Assembly: GCF_025961475.1 (NCBI RefSeq)
Contig: NZ_JAOQNS010000019.1
Coordinates: forward strand, 1-59,677
DNA from: Rhodobium gokarnense
GTDB lineage: Bacteria > Pseudomonadota > Alphaproteobacteria > Rhizobiales > Rhodobiaceae
DNA length: 59,677 nt
Direction of reading: 5' to 3'
Below, piece by piece: positions 37,921-46,614 of this stretch (position 1 is the stretch's first letter; the number at the start of each line of letters is the position of its first letter). Position numbers and translations under genes: made by a program. The notes below the pieces were generated by a model. It made no database searches and was not told the origin of the DNA. It saw only the letters and a list, made by a program, of their open reading frames with translations.

Positions 37921-38793
37921 TTACCCGCCGCGCATATGGGCGACGAACTCGGCGACATAGTCGTCCGCCGGGTTGTCGACGATATCGTCGGGCGTGCCGT
38001 GCTGGACGATCCGACCGCCCTCCATGATGGCGATATGGCGGCCGATCTTGGCGGCCTCCGTCAGGTCGTGGGAGACGAAGAGCACGGTCTTGTCGAGCCG
38101 GGCCTGCAATTCGATGAGTTCGTCCTGCAGCCGCGAGCGGATCAGCGGATCGAGCGCGGAAAACGGCTCGTCCATGAGGAGGATATCGGCATCGGTGGCA
38201 AGCGCCCTGGCGAGCCCGACCCGCTGCTGCATGCCGCCGGAAAGCTCGTGGCCGTATTTGTCGGCCCATTCGGAAAGCCCGACGGTCGCCAGCTTTTCGC
38301 TCACGATCTCGTCGATGCGGGCCGCGTCCTCGCCGCGTACCTCAAGGCCGAAGGCGACGTTCTCCCTGACCGTGCGCCAGGGCAGCAGCGCGAACTGCTG
38401 GAACACCATGGCGCAGTGCTCGCGCCGGATCGTGCGCAGCATCGACGGGCCGCAGGTGACGACGTCGACCATCTTGGCGCCGGTATTGACCAGCACCTTG
38501 CCGCGGGCGACCTCCGTGAGGCCGTTGACGGCGCGCATCAGGGTCGACTTGCCGGAGCCGGACAGCCCCATCAGGACGCAGATCTCGCCGCGCTTGACGG
38601 AGAGGCTGGCGCCGGCGCAACCGAGCACCAGGCCGGTTTCCTCAAGGATCTCGCTGCGGTCCCTGCCGGCATCGATCAGCGGCAGCGCCTCCTTCGGGTC
38701 GTCGCCGAAGACGATGTCGACCTTCTCGAAGCGGATCGCATCCTCTGCGCCGGATGTCGGGTCGTCTGCGGCAAGGGGGGCGGTCTCGGTCAT
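37921..38793 (-). CDS. choV: Choline ABC transporter ATP-binding protein
   Basis: ATPase of a quaternary-ammonium importer. The 290-residue protein has Walker A GLSGSGKST near 73, the Q-loop VFQQFALLPWRTV, signature LSGGMQQRVG and Walker B ILLMDEPFSALDP. A roughly 55-residue N-terminal extension before Walker A is as in ChoV/ProV. It starts 4 bp after the permease gene choW, on the minus strand, and choX lies upstream of both. The bet genes next door identify choline as the substrate. Confidence 0.92.
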   Translation of the reverse strand: MTETAPLAADDPTSGAEDAIRFEKVDIVFGDDPKEALPLIDAGRDRSEILEETGLVLGCAGASLSVKRGEICVLMGLSGSGKSTLMRAVNGLTEVARGKVLVNTGAKMVDVVTCGPSMLRTIRREHCAMVFQQFALLPWRTVRENVAFGLEVRGEDAARIDEIVSEKLATVGLSEWADKYGHELSGGMQQRVGLARALATDADILLMDEPFSALDPLIRSRLQDELIELQARLDKTVLFVSHDLTEAAKIGRHIAIMEGGRIVQHGTPDDIVDNPADDYVAEFVAHMRGG

Positions 38794-38797
38794 CGGA

Positions 38798-39646
38798 TCA
38801 CCGCTGCTCGGACGGCGGTTCGGCGCGCCGGAACACCCGGTCGAGCAGGATGGCGACGATGACGATGGCAAGGCCGGATTCGAACCCCTTGGCGATGTTG
38901 ACGGTGTTCAGCGCCCGCAGCACCGGCTCGCCGAGCCCGTCGGCGCCGACGAGGGCCGCGATCACCACCATGGACAGCGACAGCATGATGCACTGGGTGA
39001 GCCCGGCCATGATCGTCGGCATGGCGGACGGCAGTTCGACCTTGAAGAGGAGCTGGGTCTTGGTGCAGCCGAACGCCTCGCCGGCCTCGACCAGCGCATT
39101 CGGCGTCGACTTGATGCCGAGGGTGGTGAGTCGGATCGGCGCCGGAATGGCAAAGATCACGGTGGAGATCAGGCCCGGCACGACGCCGAGGCCGAAGAGG
39201 ATCAGCGTCGGAATGAGATAGGCGAAGGTCGGCAGCGTCTGCATCAGGTCGAGCACGGGACGCAGGATCGCTTCCAGCCAGGGCCGGTGGGCGGCGGCAA
39301 TGCCGATCGGCACGCCGATGACCATGCACACGAAGGTGGCGAAGACGACGAGCGCCAGCGTTTCCAGCGTCTCGTCCCAATAGCCCATGTTGATGATCAG
39401 GAAGAGGCCGAGGACGACGCCGAGCGCCAGCTTCCAGCTTTTCTTCAGATAGCCGGCAAGGGCGGCGAAGATCAGGACAAGGAGCACCGGCGGCACGGCG
39501 GCCATGCCGTCGGTGAGGCCCTCGATCAGGGTCTGAAGCGTTTCGGAAACGGCGTCCAGAAACCCCGACGCCCAGGCGTTGAAGGCATCCACGCCTGCCT
39601 CGACCCATTTGCCGAGCGGGATCTTGGTCTCGGTTAGCCAGTCCAT
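38798..39646 (-). CDS. choW: Choline ABC transporter permease
   Basis: The 282-residue inner-membrane permease has a short N-terminal amphipathic region (starting MDWLTETKIPLGKWV, as in ProW/ChoW), about six membrane segments and the permease EAA loop ALVEAGEAFGCTKTQLLFKVELPSAMPTIMAG near 190-220. LMQTLPTFAYLIP is typical of the betaine/choline importer group. It is coupled to choV and separated from choX by a terminator-like hairpin. Confidence 0.93.
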   Translation of the reverse strand: MDWLTETKIPLGKWVEAGVDAFNAWASGFLDAVSETLQTLIEGLTDGMAAVPPVLLVLIFAALAGYLKKSWKLALGVVLGLFLIINMGYWDETLETLALVVFATFVCMVIGVPIGIAAAHRPWLEAILRPVLDLMQTLPTFAYLIPTLILFGLGVVPGLISTVIFAIPAPIRLTTLGIKSTPNALVEAGEAFGCTKTQLLFKVELPSAMPTIMAGLTQCIMLSLSMVVIAALVGADGLGEPVLRALNTVNIAKGFESGLAIVIVAILLDRVFRRAEPPSEQR

Positions 39647-39722
39647 TGCCGTTCAGACCATGAAAAAGGGATTTTGCACGGTTCCGTATTTTCGAAATTC
39701 AGACCGTGCGACCTCCGGAAAG

Positions 39723-39749
39723 AGAAAAGGGCGGCCCGCCGGCCGCCCT
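39723..39749 (-). terminator. Intercistronic terminator between choX and choW
   Basis: Perfect nine-base arms AGGGCGGCC and GGCCGCCCT with a four-base loop, followed on the minus strand by TTTTCTCTTTCC. It lies just after the choX stop and ahead of choWV, so part of the transcription should end here, giving more binding protein than membrane complex. Confidence 0.75.
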
Positions 39750-39768
39750 CGTCGATTGGCTTGCCCGC

Positions 39769-40725
39769 CTAGAGGCCGAGGTCTTCCTTGGCCGCGGCCA
39801 TGGCGTCGCCGCCGTCAAAGGTGGTGACGCCCTCAAGCCAGCCTGCGACGACGTCCGGGTGCTCCTTCAGCCAGGCCTTGGCGGCGGCGTCCGCCTCGGT
39901 GCCGTCATTGAGGATCGCGCCCATGATCTCGTTTTCCATGGCCAGCGAGAACACCAGATTGTCGAGGAACTTGCCGAGGTTCGGGCATTCCGCGGCGTAG
40001 CCCTTGCGCACGTTGGTATAGACCGTGGCGCCGCCGTAATTCGGGCCGAAGACGTCGTCGCCGCCGGACAGGTACGCCATGTCGTAGTTGGCGTTCATCG
40101 GATGCGGCTCCCAGCCGAGGAAGACGATGTCGACCTTCTTCTTCACGTCGCGCGCGACCTGGGAGAGCATGCCGGCCTCGGAGGACTCCACCAGCTCGAA
40201 ATCCTTCAGCCCGAAGGTGTCCTTCTCGATCATGTCAAGGATCAGCCGGTTGCCGTCATTGCCCGGCTCGATGCCGTAGATCTTGCCGTCGAGGTCATCC
40301 TTGAACTTGGCGATGTCGGCAAAGCTCTTCAGGCCCTTGTCATAGGTGTATTTCGGCACGGCGAGGGTGTATTTCGCGCCTTCCAGATTGGCGCGCACGG
40401 TCTCCACAGAGCCGTCCTCGCGATAGGGCTTGATGTCGCCTTCCATGGTCGGCATCCAGTTGCCGAGGAAGATGTCGATGTCGCCGTTCGACAGCGAGCG
40501 ATAGGTGACCGGGACCGACAGCAGCTTGGTCTCCGGCTCGTAGCCGATGGCGGCAAGCACCGCCGAGGTCGCCGCGGTGGTGGAGGTAATGTCGGTCCAG
40601 CCGACGTCGGAAAAGTTGACGGTCTTGCAGCTTTCCGGTTCCGCCGCCTGGGCGGAGCCGGCGGAAAGGGAGATGAGGGCGGCGGCGAGTGCGCCGCCGA
40701 ACAGCTTCGTGACAGTGCGTGCCAT
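39769..40725 (-). CDS. choX: Choline ABC transporter substrate-binding protein
   Basis: Periplasmic binding protein of 318 residues with a signal peptide (MARTVTKLFGGALAAALISLSAGSAQA, cleavage near 26-27) and an OpuAC-type domain. Typical ChoX segments are NFSDVGWTDITSTTAATSAVLAAIGY, GDIDIFLGNWMPTME and VFLGWEPHPMN, which supply aromatic and acidic contacts for the quaternary amine. ATG 40725 is the start because the signal peptide begins there. It lies between betC and choWV on the same strand. Confidence 0.93.
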   Translation of the reverse strand: MARTVTKLFGGALAAALISLSAGSAQAAEPESCKTVNFSDVGWTDITSTTAATSAVLAAIGYEPETKLLSVPVTYRSLSNGDIDIFLGNWMPTMEGDIKPYREDGSVETVRANLEGAKYTLAVPKYTYDKGLKSFADIAKFKDDLDGKIYGIEPGNDGNRLILDMIEKDTFGLKDFELVESSEAGMLSQVARDVKKKVDIVFLGWEPHPMNANYDMAYLSGGDDVFGPNYGGATVYTNVRKGYAAECPNLGKFLDNLVFSLAMENEIMGAILNDGTEADAAAKAWLKEHPDVVAGWLEGVTTFDGGDAMAAAKEDLGL

Positions 40726-40824
40726 GACGTTTCCCTGCTCTTTCTGGGTGAATGGGCCGTGCGGCCGTTTGGTTGTCCACATGGAAGCACCCAAGCCCGC
40801 AGGGATCAAGCGCAGGCGCGGGGC

Positions 40825-42360
40825 TTATTTTTCCGGGCGGGGAAAACGGCTGTGCCATTCGACCTCGTTGAGGTCGAGATGGTTGCGCATGTACTGCTCG
40901 TGGGCCTCCGTCTTCGGCTGGTAGTCCCAGGGCTGGAATTTGCCGGTGCGAAGCGCCTTGTCGATGAAGCGCCGGTTGCGCTGGTCGGCGAGAACCGCCT
41001 CCCGAAGCGCCTCGAAATCCCAGCGCTCCGCGACCTCGGCCGCGAACGCCGCCTCGGTCTCGGCGACCTCCGGGGTGCCGCAGAGATTGGTCAACTCGTC
41101 CGGGTCGCTGGCGAGGTCGTAGAGCTGCGGCGGGTCGGCCGGGCAGGCGATGTATTTGTAGTTGCCGCGGCGGATCATGACGAGCGGGGCGACGGCGCCC
41201 TCACCGAAGAACTCGCCAAAGACGGTGTCCTCGTCCTCGTCCGCGTCGCCGGCGATCAGCGGGGTGAGGTCGCGGCCGTCGAAGGCGGGCTCGAAATCCT
41301 CCGGCGCGCTGTCGGTCAGCGTCATCAGCGTCGGCGCCAGGTCGATGAGCGAGACGTTCCGGGACACCCGCCGCGGCCCGAAACGCTGCGGCGCGTGGAC
41401 GATCATCGGCACCCGGGCGGCGTTTTCAAAGAAGCTCATCTTGTACCAGAGCCCGCGCTCGCCGAGCATGTCGCCGTGGTCGCCGGTGAAGAGGATGATG
41501 GTGTCGTCAGCGAGGCCGCAGGCCTCCAGGGTGTGCCGGATGCGGCCGACCCATTGGTCGACATAGGAGATGTTGCCGTAATAGGCGCGCCGCGCCCGCT
41601 TGATCTCCGCTTCGGTGATCGTCGCCGCATCCCGGTCGAGGGCTTCCATTAGCCGCCGGCTGTGCGGATCGAGCAGGGTCCGCTCCGGCTCCGGCACCCG
41701 CGGCAGGTCGATGTCGACGCCCTCATAGAGGTCCCAGAACTCCTGGCGCGTCGTATAGGGGTCGTGCGGATGGGTGAAGGAGACGCAGAGGAAGAACGGC
41801 CGGCCGTCCTCGGCGCGCGCGAGATTGCGGATGCCGCGCACGGCGTGGAAGCCGGTCTCGTCGTCGAAGTCGAGCTGGTTGGTGACTTCGGCAACGCCCG
41901 CCTCCGTCACGCTTGACATGTTGTGGTACCACCAGTCGATGCGCTCCTCGGCCTCGTCCCAATTGGCCACCCAGCCGAAATCGCCGGGATAGATGTCCGT
42001 CGTCAGCCGCTCCTCGAAGCCGTGGGTCTGGTCGGCGCCGATGAAATGCATCTTGCCGGCCAGCGCCGTGCGATAGCCAGCGGCCCTCAGCACATGGACG
42101 AAGGTGAGCTGGTTCGAGGGGAAATAGGAAGCGTTGTCGTAGGCGGCGATCTTCGATGAGGCCCGTCCGGAAAGCATGGTGAACCGCGACGGCGCACAGA
42201 GCGGATTGTTGCAATAGGCCGCGTCGAAGGTGACGCCCTCGGCGGCCAGCCGGTCGATGTTCGGGCTTTGCACGATCGGGTGCCCATAGGCCCCGAGCGC
42301 CGACGGGGTGAGCTGATCGGCCATGATCATCAGGATGTTGGGACGCCGGCCGTTGGCCAT
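40825..42360 (-). CDS. betC: Choline-sulfatase
   Basis: Hydrolyses choline-O-sulfate to choline and sulfate. The 511-residue sulfatase has the metal-binding start ILMIMADQ, the sulfatase signature LCAPSR in which Cys55 would be converted to formylglycine, GKMHFIGADQTHGFEERLTTDIYP near 130, and TGDHGDMLGERGLWYK near 300. The C-terminal extension typical of BetC ends in RFPRPEK. It is divergent from betI across a 160-bp gap with a perfect palindrome. The product choline feeds betA and betB. Confidence 0.95.
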   Translation of the reverse strand: MANGRRPNILMIMADQLTPSALGAYGHPIVQSPNIDRLAAEGVTFDAAYCNNPLCAPSRFTMLSGRASSKIAAYDNASYFPSNQLTFVHVLRAAGYRTALAGKMHFIGADQTHGFEERLTTDIYPGDFGWVANWDEAEERIDWWYHNMSSVTEAGVAEVTNQLDFDDETGFHAVRGIRNLARAEDGRPFFLCVSFTHPHDPYTTRQEFWDLYEGVDIDLPRVPEPERTLLDPHSRRLMEALDRDAATITEAEIKRARRAYYGNISYVDQWVGRIRHTLEACGLADDTIILFTGDHGDMLGERGLWYKMSFFENAARVPMIVHAPQRFGPRRVSRNVSLIDLAPTLMTLTDSAPEDFEPAFDGRDLTPLIAGDADEDEDTVFGEFFGEGAVAPLVMIRRGNYKYIACPADPPQLYDLASDPDELTNLCGTPEVAETEAAFAAEVAERWDFEALREAVLADQRNRRFIDKALRTGKFQPWDYQPKTEAHEQYMRNHLDLNEVEWHSRFPRPEK

Positions 42361-42462
42361 TTGACTGTTCCTTCCAGACGCCGGTGCGGCGTCGCGGTTC
42401 GGGTGAGACTCTCGAGCCGGAAATGTCGCACGGCCGGGCTCCGAAATCACCGTAGGTTTTTA

Positions 42463-42482
42463 TTGATTGACGCGTCAATCAA
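42463..42482. promoter_or_regulatory. BetI operator (perfect 20-bp palindrome)
   Basis: TTGATTGACG and CGTCAATCAA form a perfect 20-bp palindrome in the AT-rich gap between the divergent betC and betI genes, 41 bp before the betI ATG. BetI is a TetR-family repressor released by choline, and it binds such palindromes in its own control region. Binding is inferred from position and symmetry. Confidence 0.75.
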
Positions 42483-42522
42483 AAATAAGATGGCTGGTGA
42501 GATTGAAGAGCGGAGACCGGAA

Positions 42523-43125
42523 ATGCCCAAGGTCGGAATGGAGCCGATCCGCCGCAAGGAGCTGATCGCGGCCGCCATCGACGAGATCCACGCCCATGGC
42601 TCGCTCGACGTCACGGTCGGCCAGATCGCGCGCCGCGCCGGCGTCTCGTCGGGCCTTGCGCACCACTATTTCGGCAACAAGGACGGCCTCCTCGTCGCCA
42701 CCATGCGCTACCTTTTGAAGGGCCTGTCGCGGCGGGTTGCGGAACGCCTGCGCGATGCCGACGATCCCCGGGCCCGGCTCTCCGGCGTCATCGCCGGCAA
42801 TTTCACGCCCGAGCAGTTCCGCCCGGAGGTGATCTCCGCCTGGCTCGCCTTCTATGTGCACGCCCAGGCCTCCGACGAGGCGCACCAGCTTTTGCGCATC
42901 TACGCCCACCGGCTGAATTCCAACCTTCTGGACGCCTACGCCCGGCTGCTGCCGCGCGCCGATGCGGCCGTGGCCGCAGAGGGCACGGCGGCGATGATCG
43001 ACGGCGTCTGGCTGCGCCGGGCGCTGCGCGAAGGGCCGGCCGATGCCGCAAGCGCCGCCGCCCTCGTCGAGGACTATGTCGAAACGCGCCTCATCGCCGC
43101 GGGAGCGCCACCCAAAGGGCATTGA
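42523..43125 (+). CDS. betI: TetR-family choline-responsive repressor
   Basis: The 200-residue repressor of the betaine pathway has the N-terminal DNA-binding helices (RRKELIAAAIDEIHAHGSLDVTVGQIARRAGVSSGLAHHYFGNKDGLL) and a BetI-type C-terminal ligand domain (ISAWLAFYVHAQ, GVWLRRALREGP). ATG 42523 has CGGAG nine bases upstream; ATG 42490 is too close to the operator and has no ribosome binding site. It starts a betI-betB-betA unit, is divergent from betC, and is followed by an unusual 99-bp tandem repeat before betB. Confidence 0.94.
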   Translation: MPKVGMEPIRRKELIAAAIDEIHAHGSLDVTVGQIARRAGVSSGLAHHYFGNKDGLLVATMRYLLKGLSRRVAERLRDADDPRARLSGVIAGNFTPEQFRPEVISAWLAFYVHAQASDEAHQLLRIYAHRLNSNLLDAYARLLPRADAAVAAEGTAAMIDGVWLRRALREGPADAASAAALVEDYVETRLIAAGAPPKGH

Positions 43126-43316
43126 CGACCTTCGGCGCAGCCTGCGCGGAGGATTTGGACCATGGGGGCTTTGCCGACTACGCAAGCAGTACGGTCAATG
43201 CCCGTCCGAAGAAAAGCGCATTGACGACCTTCGGCGCAGCCCGCGCGGAGGAACTGGAATTCGGGGCATTGCGGCTGCTCAAACAGTCCGGTCGATGCCC
43301 GTCTCGAAAAAGAAAG
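43119..43316 (+). repeat. Two tandem 99-bp repeats between betI and betB
   Basis: The unit starting GCATTGACGACCTTCGGCGC at 43119 recurs at 43218, and the start of a third, cut short by the betB ATG, is hinted at 43317. Identity is highest in the first 35 bases of each unit and in GGTC(A/G)ATGCCCGTC near the end. Each unit holds a strong hairpin on GCGCA-GCC-TGCGC or its variant. The first unit begins at the betI stop codon. Confidence 0.75.
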
Positions 43317-43323
43317 ATCATTG

Positions 43324-44784
43324 ATGCCGAACGCCCAACCCAAAGGCTCCCACTTCATCGCCGGTGCGTATGTGCCGGGTGCCGGCCTGGCCGTGCCGGA
43401 CATCTATCCGGCGACCGGCGAGGTCGTCGCCGAGATCCGCCATGCAGTGCCGGAGGAGATCGAGGCGGCGATCGAGGCGGCAAAGCGCGGCTTCGCGGTC
43501 TGGTCGAAGACGCCGGGGGCGGAACGCGCGCGGGTGCTGCGCCGCGCCGCCGATCTCCTTCGCGCCCGCAACGAGGAGATATCCCGCATCGAGACGCTGG
43601 ACACCGGCAAGCCGATCCAGGAAACGCTGGTCGCCGATGCCCTGTCCGGCGTCGAATGCCTGGAATATTTCGCCGGCGTAGCTTCCAGCCTTTCCGGCGA
43701 CTACGTCGATCTCGGCGGCGACTGGGTCTATACGCGCCGCGAGCCGCTCGGCATCGTTGCCGGCATCGGCGCCTGGAACTATCCGGTCCAGATCGCCTCC
43801 TGGAAGGCCGCCCCGGCGCTCGCCTGCGGCAACGCCATGATCTTCAAGCCGTCCGAGGAAACGCCGCTTTCCGCGCTGATCCTTGCCGAAGTCCTCCTTG
43901 AGGCCGGGCTGCCGGCCAGCGTCTTCAACGTGATCCAGGGCGCGGCCGAGGTCGGTGCGGCGCTGGTCGCCCACCCCGAGATCGCCAAGGTCTCGCTCAC
44001 CGGCGAGGTCGGCACCGGCAAGCGGATCATGGGTGATGCGGCAAAGACCCTGAAGCACGTCACCTTCGAACTCGGCGGCAAGTCGCCGATCCTCGTCTTC
44101 GGGGACGCCGATCTCGACGCCGCCGTCGGCGGGGCGATGCTCGGCAATTTCTATTCCTCCGGCCAGATCTGCTCCAACGGCACCCGCGTCTACGTCCATT
44201 CCAGCATCAAGGACGCCTTCATCGAACGCCTTGTCGCCCGCACGAAGGCCTTGAGGCTCGGCGACCCGCTCGATCCGGAAACCCAGATCGGCCCGCTTGT
44301 CTCCGAGCGCCACATGGAAAAGGTCCTCTCCTACATGGAGATCGGAAAGGCCGAGGCGCGGTGCCTCGTCGGCGGCGGCCGCGCCACCGGGCCGGGGCTC
44401 GACAGCGGCTTTTACGTCGAGCCGACTGTGTTCGATGCCAGCTCCGACCAGGCCCGGATCGCCAGCGAGGAGATTTTCGGCCCGGTCCTGACCGTCCTCA
44501 CCTTCGACGACGAGGCCGATGTCATTGCGCGGGCCAACGCCACGCCCTTCGGCCTCGCCGCCGGCGTCTTCACGAAGGATCTCGCCCGCGGCCACCGGGT
44601 CGTCGCAGACCTCCAGGCCGGCACCTGCTGGATCAACACCTACAATCTGACGCCCATCGAGATGCCCTTCGGCGGCGTGAAGCAGTCCGGCATCGGCCGC
44701 GAGAACGGCAAGGCGGCGATCGAGCACTATTCGCAGGTCAAGAGCGTCTATGTGGCGATGACGCCGACCGAAACCCCGTTTTGA
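43324..44784 (+). CDS. betB: Betaine-aldehyde dehydrogenase
   Basis: NAD(P)-dependent enzyme that oxidises betaine aldehyde to glycine betaine. The 486-residue protein has the family motifs [30 protein letters not shown] near 150, [13 protein letters not shown], the general-base Glu in FELGGKSP near 250, and the catalytic Cys in [11 protein letters not shown] near 285. The [29 protein letters not shown] region near the C-terminus is characteristic of BetB. The start is ATG 43324. It is followed by betA after 83 bp. Confidence 0.95.
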   Translation: MPNAQPKGSHFIAGAYVPGAGLAVPDIYPATGEVVAEIRHAVPEEIEAAIEAAKRGFAVWSKTPGAERARVLRRAADLLRARNEEISRIETLDTGKPIQETLVADALSGVECLEYFAGVASSLSGDYVDLGGDWVYTRREPLGIVAGIGAWNYPVQIASWKAAPALACGNAMIFKPSEETPLSALILAEVLLEAGLPASVFNVIQGAAEVGAALVAHPEIAKVSLTGEVGTGKRIMGDAAKTLKHVTFELGGKSPILVFGDADLDAAVGGAMLGNFYSSGQICSNGTRVYVHSSIKDAFIERLVARTKALRLGDPLDPETQIGPLVSERHMEKVLSYMEIGKAEARCLVGGGRATGPGLDSGFYVEPTVFDASSDQARIASEEIFGPVLTVLTFDDEADVIARANATPFGLAAGVFTKDLARGHRVVADLQAGTCWINTYNLTPIEMPFGGVKQSGIGRENGKAAIEHYSQVKSVYVAMTPTETPF

Positions 44785-44867
44785 CGCCCGCCGGGAGCGG
44801 ACGTCGCCTTGAGAGAACGCACCCGATCCTCCCCGACTCGATCAGAGGGTGCGCAGGAGTATGAGAA

Positions 44868-46532
44868 ATGCAGGAAGGCGAGACCTTTGACTTCCTCGTC
44901 GTCGGCGCCGGCAGCGCCGGCTCGGTCCTGGCAAGCCGCCTGACGGAAGACGGCACGACGACCGTCGGCGTCATCGAGTTCGGCGGCACCGACGCCGGGC
45001 CGCTGATCCAGATGCCGGCAGCATTGTCCTATCCCATGAACCTGCCGTTCTACGACTGGGGGTTCCAGACCGAGCCGGAGCCCCATCTCGGCGGCCGCCG
45101 CCTCGTCTGCCCGCGCGGCAAGGTGATCGGCGGCTCGTCCTCCATCAACGGCATGGTCTATGTGCGCGGCCACGCCCGCGACTTCGACACCTGGGAGGAG
45201 ATGGGCGCGACCGGCTGGGGCTTCCGCAACGTCCTGCCCTATTTCAAGCGCGCCGAGACGAGCCATGGCGGCGAGGACGGCTGGCGCGGCACCGACGGCC
45301 CGCTGCACGTCACCAGAGGTCCCCTCGACAATCCGCTCCACCACGCCTTCATGGAGGCCGGCGAGGAGGCCGGCTACGGATTGACCGAGGACTACAACGG
45401 CAGCCGCCAGGAAGGCTTCGGCCGGATGGAGATGACCATCTGGAAGGGCCGGCGCTGGTCGGCCGCCAACGCCTATCTGAAGCCGGCGCTCGGCCGCAAG
45501 AACCTGTCCCTGATGACCCGCACCTTCGCCCACCGCATTGTCTTTGAGGAGGGCCGCGCCGTCGGCGTCGAAGTGGAGAATGGCGGCGGCCGCCGCATCA
45601 TCCGCGCAAGGCGCGAGGTGATCCTGGCAGCAAGCGCCATCAACTCGCCGCGACTCCTGATGCTCTCAGGCATCGGCGACGGCGAGCACTTGCAGGCGCA
45701 CGGCATTACGACCCGCGCCCACCGGCCGGGCGTCGGCCAGAACCTGCAGGACCACCTGGAACTCTACCTGCAGATGACCTGCCTCAAGCCGGTCTCGCTC
45801 TATTCCAAGCTCAACTGGTTCTCCAAGGCGCTGATCGGCGCGCGCTGGATGTTTGCCGGCGACGGCATCGGCGCCAGCAACCAGTTCGAATCCTGCGCCT
45901 TCGTGCGTTCCGCCGCCGGCGTCGACTATCCCGACATCCAGTACCATTTCCTGCCGGTGGCGATCCGCTATGACGGCAAGCTGCCGGCCAAGTCGCACGG
46001 CTTCCAGGCCCATGTCGGGCCGATGCGCTCCAAGAGCCGGGGCCGCGTCGCGCTCACCGGCCCGACGCTGAAGGACCCGCCCTCGATCCTCTTCAACTAC
46101 ATGTCCCACGAGGATGACTGGGCCGACTTCCGCACCTGCATCCGCCTGACCCGCGAGATCTTCGAGCAGCCGGCCTTTGCGCCCTATCGCGGCGAGGAGC
46201 TATCGCCGGGCGCCGACAAGACCTCGAACGAGGACCTCGACGCCTACATTTCCGAGGCCGTGGAGAGCGCCTACCACCCCTGCGGCACCTGCCGCATGGG
46301 CGATGCCGACGACAAATGGAGCGTGGTCGATCCGGAGTGCCGGGTCGTCGGCGTCGACGGGCTTCGGGTGATCGATTCCTCGATCTTCCCGCAGATCACC
46401 AACGGCAACCTCAACGGCCCGACCATCATGGTCGGTGAGAAGGGCGCCGACCTTGTGCTCGGCCGAACGCCGCTCGCCGCCGCCAATGTGGAGCCCTGGA
46501 TCAACCCGGACTGGGCCGTCGCCCAGCGCTGA
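44868..46532 (+). CDS. betA: Choline dehydrogenase
   Basis: FAD-dependent GMC oxidoreductase that oxidises choline to betaine aldehyde at the membrane. The 554-residue protein has the FAD-binding [15 protein letters not shown] at residues 11-25, the GMC signature [28 protein letters not shown] near 83, and the active-site His in [10 protein letters not shown] near 465. [19 protein letters not shown] follows near the end. Last gene of betI-betB-betA. Confidence 0.95.
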   Translation: MQEGETFDFLVVGAGSAGSVLASRLTEDGTTTVGVIEFGGTDAGPLIQMPAALSYPMNLPFYDWGFQTEPEPHLGGRRLVCPRGKVIGGSSSINGMVYVRGHARDFDTWEEMGATGWGFRNVLPYFKRAETSHGGEDGWRGTDGPLHVTRGPLDNPLHHAFMEAGEEAGYGLTEDYNGSRQEGFGRMEMTIWKGRRWSAANAYLKPALGRKNLSLMTRTFAHRIVFEEGRAVGVEVENGGGRRIIRARREVILAASAINSPRLLMLSGIGDGEHLQAHGITTRAHRPGVGQNLQDHLELYLQMTCLKPVSLYSKLNWFSKALIGARWMFAGDGIGASNQFESCAFVRSAAGVDYPDIQYHFLPVAIRYDGKLPAKSHGFQAHVGPMRSKSRGRVALTGPTLKDPPSILFNYMSHEDDWADFRTCIRLTREIFEQPAFAPYRGEELSPGADKTSNEDLDAYISEAVESAYHPCGTCRMGDADDKWSVVDPECRVVGVDGLRVIDSSIFPQITNGNLNGPTIMVGEKGADLVLGRTPLAAANVEPWINPDWAVAQR

Positions 46533-46614
46533 GGCTTTCCTTCGCCGCTGCTTGCGGGCACTCTCTGGGACAACGCTGCCGCGAAGGCAGCGATGAACGG
46601 GGAGACGTCCGCAA

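Noticed and set aside
43122-43901. Open frame through the betI-betB tandem repeats continuing into betB in another frame
   Set aside because: The frame exists because the repeat unit is 99 bp, but it overlaps betB out of frame and has no ribosome binding site; I treat the region as non-coding repeat.
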